64,000 bases of DNA. Source: Paragonimus westermani (Eukaryota; Platyhelminthes; Trematoda; Plagiorchiida; Troglotrematidae). The number at the start of each line of letters is the position of its first letter. Within the stretch, counting starts at the first letter, position 1. Below are positions 58,930-64,000 of this stretch, in pieces. The stretch covers positions 19,929 to 83,928 of the forward strand of contig QNGE01002738.1 of assembly GCA_008508345.1 (NCBI GenBank). Direction: 5' to 3'. A program made the position numbers and the translations under genes. The notes under the pieces were generated by a model. It worked only from the letters and a program-made list of their open reading frames with translations, was not told where the DNA came from and ran no database searches.

Positions 58930-60138
58930 TCCCTTGACTGTACATTACAGGCAATGTAGCGGTCCTGACAGTAAACCTGTCTGCCCGAGCGTGTCCTACG
59001 TATTGATGGCGTAGTTGTAACACCTGCAGTTCTCGTGGATGTGGTGTTCGTGGGAGGTAATGTTTCGGACAGACTGTTAACGATACCGTATTGTAAATTT
59101 GGGGTTGTGTTCCGTCAAACCAGCGTCAACTGAGATAGTTCGAGTTCTGTTGGGAAATCGTGTAACGAAATTTCTATCATGCCGAGATATGACGAGAAGA
59201 AAAACCATCGTATAGCGGTTGTAAGGATTTCCGGACTAAGTCGTAACTGATAAAAAATTGTGTACAGTCGGCTAATTGCAGAACATAGAAATGTCGACAA
59301 TTGGCGATGGGGTGTATCGAAGCTTTTCCATATGGGGTTTCGACTTCGTTAAGTTATTAGTTTGGTCGTGCAGGTTATTAAGGTTCAGAATGGAAAAGTC
59401 TCTTGGAACAAGTAGTGTGGTGCCAAAGACCAGTTCTGTTGGAAAACAGTGAAGAGCGGACCTGAACACGATGTAGAGATTCAAATGAATGGTAGTAATT
59501 CAGACCAATCCATACTACATTTATGAGCCAATTCATCGACTGTTACATTGTACCTTACTTGAGCGTGATGAACTAGGTCGGAAGCGGTAGTCTGGTGGCT
59601 AGCGCATGACTTAAATTCGGAGTATGAAGGATCTGAAGTTTGTTTTAATGAAGCATTTCCGGCTTTCTGGCTGAATTCCAGAGGATAGTGAACACCTTGA
59701 GTTGAGGACGCTGTCTGATACGGTCAGGAACAGAAGTCAGTGGCGTTCGTGCTGACTATCTCTGGGTGCATCGCTGTACCTTCCTCCACTTTATCCCTCT
59801 ACATTTTTTTCCTCCTTCACCTTATGCATCACTTTTTCCTCTCATACAGTGACACTGCCAATCTTGTGGTTTTTGCGTATCATACACACATACATATATA
59901 CATATGCGCGAACATGGAACTGTAGTCGAGGAGAATAACTGTTCTTCTTTTTGTAACCTCACCATCTCAGCGAAATCCACAGTAGATAAACGGTCAATTG
60001 AATCCACCTCTGAACGTGACAGAGCGTCAGAAACAGCGTTCTGAGCACCTGCAATGTGTCAAATGTCACTGGTGAATTGGACAATATAATCCAGCTGGCG
60101 TACTTCCCAAGATGAATACCTGTCTGACTTAGTCCTAA
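58930..60138 (-). pseudogene. Decayed CsRn1-type Gypsy pol (RNase H end to integrase C terminus), interrupted
   Basis: Read on the - strand from 60130: R-T-K-S-D-R-Y-S, R-Q-L-D-Y-I-V-Q-F-T-S-D-I-stop-H-I-A-G and N-A-V-S-D-A-L-S-R form the end of RNase H, close to T-D-R-Y-S ... L-D-Y-V-A-Q-F-T ... V-A-D-A-L-S-R of the intact element to its right. After an RTE-like insertion (59540-59925) and loss of the integrase core, the C-terminal integrase resumes: W-S-E-L-L-P, R-S-A-L-H-C-F-P-T-E-L-V-F-G-T-T (59460-59400), L-V-R-K-S-L-Q-P-L-Y-D-G (about 59215) and R-T-R-S-G-R-Q-V (about 58990). Frameshifts and stops throughout. At 60138 it is cut by the LTR of the intact element. Confidence 0.78.
59540..59925 (+). 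mobile_element. 5'-truncated RTE-like insertion inside the decayed Gypsy pol
   Basis: 59549-59730 is about 96% identical to 41738-41917, the C-terminal part of an RTE-like ORF2. It continues into E-x-R-S-Q-W-R-S-C-stop and a 3' UTR, ending near a CATACACACATACATATATAC tract. It is antisense to the surrounding Gypsy coding sequence, which resumes on both sides. Confidence 0.68.
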
Positions 60139-60439
60139 TGTAGCGACCCTATTTGTTTATGGCTAACTGCGTTGAAGTAACAGTTAGCATTTGTACTCTC
60201 TCCCTTCTCCAACATTTTGTATGCGCTTAAACGTTTGGTTGAACGAGTATGGTTACCGGCAGACCACCCGCGCACTCGAACGTTTCTGCTCCGGTGCCTG
60301 CTCACGTGACGTTTTGCTGTGTTGACGTTTCATCTCGCTCTTCGCTCGCTCTCGTCGATTTTACGTGTCGACAATATATTTCTCGTCTACTCGTTGCGTT
60401 GTTCGTAATTGATCGACCATAGCCCGTCTGAACTCTACA
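60139..60439 (+). repeat. 5' LTR of the CsRn1-like element
   Basis: About 301 bases beginning TGTAG and ending CTACA, a perfect 5-base inverted terminal repeat, and followed after three bases by the primer site. The left end coincides with the break in the decayed pol gene on the other strand, which supports the boundary. The partner LTR is outside the window. Confidence 0.75.
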
Positions 60440-60442
60440 AAT

Positions 60443-60453
60443 TGGTGAGCCCG
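60443..60453 (+). other. Primer-binding site, tRNA-Trp type
   Basis: TGGTGAGCCCG matches the tRNA-Trp 3'-end complement TGGTGACCCCG at 10 of 11 positions. CsRn1-clade elements are known for a tRNA-Trp primer. Confidence 0.6.
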
Positions 60454-60591
60454 TTTAGGATATATATATATATATCAGTGTATACCTGAGTTCATTTTTT
60501 TTCTCCCATCCTCTCATCACTTTTTGGGTGCGTAAATTGTATATATATAGTTCATATATATATTTATATCATTTCCATTCGCTCGGTCGCT

Positions 60592-61458
60592 ATGGCCACT
60601 AAGGAGGTGAAGTCCGAATTCTCGTCTTCGGTGTCGTTGATCACACTAGCTGTTCCCGCTTTTGGGGATCTCGACCCAGAGCTGTGGTTCGCTGTGTTGG
60701 AAATAGAGTTCGGCAACCGGCGCATAACAAATGACTCAGATAAGTTCTCGCAGCTTATACCGCGTCTTCCCCGAGATATGCTAACCCTGATTAGTGATAT
60801 TTTACTGGGGTCGACGACCGATCGTTATGAGTCCGCTAAGCAGACGATTCTTAAGGAAACACAGTCATCCGATAAAATGCGTTTGGAACAACTGTTCCAA
60901 CGACTACAGTTGGGGGACAAGAAGCCGTCGGTTCTCCTTCGGGAGATGAGACATGTAGCAGGTAAATCGCAGTTGCCTGAGTCATTTTTGCAAGAGTTGT
61001 GGATTCAAAGATTGCCTGAGTACACGCAGGGGCTACTTTCCGTGTTACCCTCACGTTCGTTAGGCGACCTTGCGGTTTCGGCCGACGCAATACATGAGCG
61101 TTTCCGAGGCACAGGGCAGCCAGCAGTAGTTGGGCAAATAGTTAACGCGAACAGTCCGGCGGATCATTTGTTGGCCACGAAGGACGCCGAAATAGCAAAC
61201 CTGCGGAAATCACTGGAATGCCGTGAACACAACCCCTCAGAAACAAACGCCGAGATAGCTCAGTTGCGGCGTGAACTGGCTGATCTTCGCGCCAGCATTC
61301 AGCGCAATAGGTCACCGTCTAGACTTCCTCCAACGCGCGCCCGATCACCGCCCGGACTAAAAACTGGCAGTGTTTGTTGGTATCATGAGACGTATGGCGA
61401 AAACGCTAGGCGATGTCGATCGCCATGTAGCCATCGTGGTAAAAAGCGTTTAAACTAG
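60592..61458 (+). CDS. gag: Gag of the CsRn1-like element
   Basis: 288 residues from the first ATG after a TATA-repeat-rich leader. Conserved Gag core [12 protein letters not shown] (about residues 27-38), [11 protein letters not shown] and [15 protein letters not shown] (about 140-154) match Gag proteins of trematode Gypsy elements. A coiled-coil-like stretch ([13 protein letters not shown]) precedes an Arg/Ser/Pro-rich nucleic-acid-binding segment and the box C-W-Y-H-x9-C-x3-C (about 268-285), the atypical CHCC form of the CsRn1 clade rather than CCHC. It ends at TAG 61456-61458, directly after the slip site. Confidence 0.9.
   Translation: MATKEVKSEFSSSVSLITLAVPAFGDLDPELWFAVLEIEFGNRRITNDSDKFSQLIPRLPRDMLTLISDILLGSTTDRYESAKQTILKETQSSDKMRLEQLFQRLQLGDKKPSVLLREMRHVAGKSQLPESFLQELWIQRLPEYTQGLLSVLPSRSLGDLAVSADAIHERFRGTGQPAVVGQIVNANSPADHLLATKDAEIANLRKSLECREHNPSETNAEIAQLRRELADLRASIQRNRSPSRLPPTRARSPPGLKTGSVCWYHETYGENARRCRSPCSHRGKKRLN
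61449..61455 (+). promoter_or_regulatory. -1 ribosomal frameshift site T TTA AAC at the gag stop
   Basis: In the gag frame the codons are CGT TTA AAC TAG, so T-TTA-AAC is a canonical X-XXY-YYZ heptamer in the correct register, with the gag stop as the next codon. The open pol frame is exactly -1 relative to gag and continues from CTA at 61455. GGCC at 61461-61464 can pair with GGCC at 61491-61494, and GTG at 61468-61470 with CAC at 61487-61489, suggesting a weak downstream hairpin. Confidence 0.75.
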
Positions 61459-64000
61459 CAGGCCGGCGTGTTCTAGCGACGACAGCCACAGGCCAGTCAA
61501 ACAGCAGTCGCCTTTTCTTTCTGAAAGATTTAACCTCCAAAATGCAATTCTTAATAGACACAGGGGCAGAGGTCAGTGTCATCCCGCATTCAGTAATGGA
61601 TGCGCGTTCAGAATCCGGCACTACTCTCCGAGCTGCAAACGGTACGCCCATTAAAACCTTCGGTCGTCGACTGATGAATTTAAACTTTGGCCTTAGACGC
61701 GATTTTCCCTGGGTTTTTCTCGTGGCCGATATTCCTTTCCCTATCGTTGGTATCGACTTCCTCCGACATTTCGATTTACTGGTCGACGCACGTCGATCAC
61801 GTCTGATCGATACCTCGACAAAGCTAAACGTTCAGGGTAAGCCATCACACGCGGCTGTGATCAGTCCTATGCTAGCCAATCCTCTAGTTTGCGAGCCTTA
61901 CGGGAAACTTTTATCCGAATTCCCTCAACTGATCCGCCCCGCTAACGAACTGCCGGCCGTGACAACCGACGTTGCGCATCACATTGTCACACGAGGGCCG
62001 CCAGTTCGATGTCGTCCACGCCGTTTAGCTCCTGAAAAGCTCAAAATTGCCCGAGCCGAATTCGAGCATATGCTCCAACTCGGCATTATCCGTCCGTCCA
62101 ATAGCCCGTGGGCTTCGCCATTGCACATGGTGCCTAAAAAGACTGACAACGACTGGCGTCCGTGCGGCGACTATCGAGCGTTGAACAACGCAACCACTCC
62201 CGATAGGTATCCAATTCCCCACATTCAGGACTTGACGGCAAACCTGTCAGGGAAACAGATATTCACAAAAATCGACCTAGTGCGCGCTTACAATCAGATT
62301 CCTGTAGCCCCAGAAGACGTCCCAAAGACAGCAGTCATAACACCGTTCGGGCTTTTCGAATTCTTACGCATGCCGTTTGGTCTGGGCAACGCCGCTCAGA
62401 CTTTCCAACGTTTTATTCACGACGTGTGTCGCGGGCTGGACGGTGTTTATCCGTACTTAGATGATATCTTGGTGGCCAGCTCATCGCAGGAGGAACATTG
62501 CGTACACTTGCGTTCATTATTCACCCGGCTGTCGCATCATGGCGTTACCATACACCTGGCTAAATGCTCTTTCGGAGCGTCCCGCGTAGCCTTCCTGGGT
62601 CATAGTATATCCGCGAGCGGGATAGAACCTCTCCCCGACAAAGTACAGGCAATAGTGGACTACCCGGAGCCCACATCGTTCAAGCAACTTCGCCGTTTTG
62701 ATGGTTTAGTGAATTTTTACCGTCGTTTCATCCCTAACTGTGCCTGTCTAATGCAACCGCTCACCGACCTACTCAGAGGTAAGACACGTTCATTCTTATT
62801 CCCAACGGCCGCAAAAATGGCCTTCATTAATTTAAAAAGGGCCATCGCCAATATAGCATCGCTGTCGCATCACCATCCGTCTGCTCCCTTGGCGCTAAGC
62901 GTGGATGCATCAGACGTGGCTGTAGGGGCGGTTCTGCAACAGCAACTCGGTGCCCATTGGTGCCCGCTAGCCTTTTTCTCTAAACGGTTACAACCTACTG
63001 AGTCGCGGTATAGTGCTTTTGGGAAGGAGCTGTTAGCGGTATACCTCGGCATCCGCCATTTTCGACATGTCCTTGAAGGCAGGGACTTTATCGTATTCAC
63101 AGACCATAAGCCTCTAACGTATGCGTTACGCTCGACAACGGACAGGTATTCCCCCAGAGAGACGAGACATCTGGATTATGTCGCTCAGTTCACGACCAAT
63201 ATTCGTCATATTTCAGGTACTGCGAACCCAGTCGCCGATGCTCTCTCGCGCATTAATGCTACACTGAGCACGACGGAAAGCTCAGTCGATCTGACGGCAA
63301 TCGCAGCCGCACAGGACAACGACCCGGAGATAGAACAACTCCGCCGGTCCAGTTCCCTTAAGTTAGAAAGAGTCCCCATGAATTCCTCCGGTGGTCTGAT
63401 TATTTGTGACACTTCACAAGGCATTCCTCGTCCGGTTATTCCATTGGCCTTCCGCCGCCGAATTTTCGATACGTTGCACAACATGTCTCACCCTGGCATA
63501 CGTTCAACAGTCAAACTGGTCACGCAGCGCTTCGTCTGGCGCAACGTCAATCGCGACGTCCGCACATGGGCGAAAGCGTGCATACACTGCCAGCGGTCTA
63601 AGATCCACCGTCACACGCGTACCCCAGTGGGAACTTTTGCAGCCCCCGATGAACGCTTCTATCACGTGCATGTCGACCTGGTCGGACCCCTGCCACCCTC
63701 GGATGGGTATACTTACATCCTGACATGCGTAGACAGGTTTACACGTTGGCCAGAGGCTATACCAATTCCGAATTGCTCGTCGGAAACCGTCGCACGAGCA
63801 TTCTTAGAACGTTGGGTCGCTCAGTTTGGTTGCCCTGCTGTAGTGACTACCGATCGCGGGTCACATTTTGACTTAGCCTTCACTTCACTCCTCAACGCAC
63901 TAGGCTGTAGTAGAATTCGCACAACAGCTTACCACCCGGCAGCCAACGGGTTGGTTGAGCGTTTTCATCGGCAGTTGAAAAGTTCACTATCCGCTAGCAA
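61455..64000 (+). CDS. pol: Pol of the CsRn1-like element (protease, RT, RNase H, integrase), incomplete at right edge
   Basis: Entered by -1 frameshift; open to the window end (about 848 codons). Protease: [13 protein letters not shown] (Asp codon at 61557) and P-I-V-G-I-D-F-L. Reverse transcriptase: [38 protein letters not shown] and the catalytic Y-L-D-D at 62454-62465. RNase [20 protein letters not shown] and V-A-D-A-L-S-R. Integrase: a zinc domain H-x3-H ... C-I-H-C, then V-D-L-V-G-P, T-D-R-G-S-H-F and N-G-L-V-E-R-F, the complete D, D, E triad. All catalytic residues are present and no lesion is visible. Confidence 0.92.

Larger units (their letters stand above)
60139..64000 (+). mobile_element. 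CsRn1-like Ty3/Gypsy retrotransposon, apparently intact, cut by window end
   Basis: Order: 5' LTR (60139-60439), primer site, leader, gag (60592-61458), then pol in the -1 frame, open from the shift site to base 64000 with protease, reverse transcriptase, RNase H and integrase in the Ty3/Gypsy order. No stop or frameshift is seen in about 2.5 kb of pol. The CHCC Gag box and tRNA-Trp-like primer site are characteristic of the CsRn1 clade from Clonorchis and other flukes. The rest of the integrase and the 3' LTR lie outside the window. Confidence 0.9.

Noticed and set aside
1..64000. CRISPR arrays, bacterial operons, phage or toxin loci
   Set aside because: No regularly spaced repeats, ribosome-binding-site-led gene clusters or prokaryotic genes are present; the genes are spliced and eukaryotic.

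Overview
The window looks like nuclear DNA of a flatworm, most probably a digenean trematode. The signs are two eukaryotic genes with GT-AG introns, a very high load of degraded retroelements, RTE-like non-LTR elements ending in short ATG/CAT repeats, Penelope-like fragments, and a Ty3/Gypsy element of the CsRn1 type (CHCC Gag box, tRNA-Trp-like primer site) first described in liver flukes. The species call is inference; no rRNA or mitochondrial sequence is present to settle it.

Only two cellular genes are supported. TOM22 (mitochondrial import receptor) is on the + strand at 6971-7586, with a four-codon first exon and a 73-base intron. A DEAD-box RNA helicase of the DDX10/Dbp4 family is on the - strand and fills more than half the window (23888-57986). 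Nine exons can be placed with matching phases, giving a predicted 700-residue protein; introns range from 41 bases to 9.6 kb, and a polyadenylation signal lies 35 bases past the stop codon.

Layout: 1-355 is the end of a Gypsy protease; 356-6970 has nothing I recognise; TOM22 follows; 8.1-16 kb is a graveyard of RTE-like and CR1/Jockey-like remnants; 16-22 kb is unrecognised; 22-22.8 kb is a Penelope-like reverse transcriptase; 23.9-58 kb is the helicase gene, whose introns hold RTE-like, Penelope-like and Gypsy insertions plus a partial copy of its own exon 2; 58.9-64 kb is a nest of insertions.

The most notable findings are mobile elements. A 2.9-kb Gypsy element (46414-49351, 5-bp target duplication) has lost reverse transcriptase, RNase H and the integrase zinc domain, yet keeps Gag, protease and the integrase core in one frame, broken only by a TGA inside a zinc knuckle. 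A solo LTR of the same family (55043-55443) has a perfect 5-bp target duplication. At the right end an apparently intact CsRn1-like element (60139 to beyond 64000) has a canonical T TTA AAC -1 slip site directly before the gag stop, and sits inside the RNase H region of a decayed, oppositely oriented relative that had itself received an RTE-like insertion.
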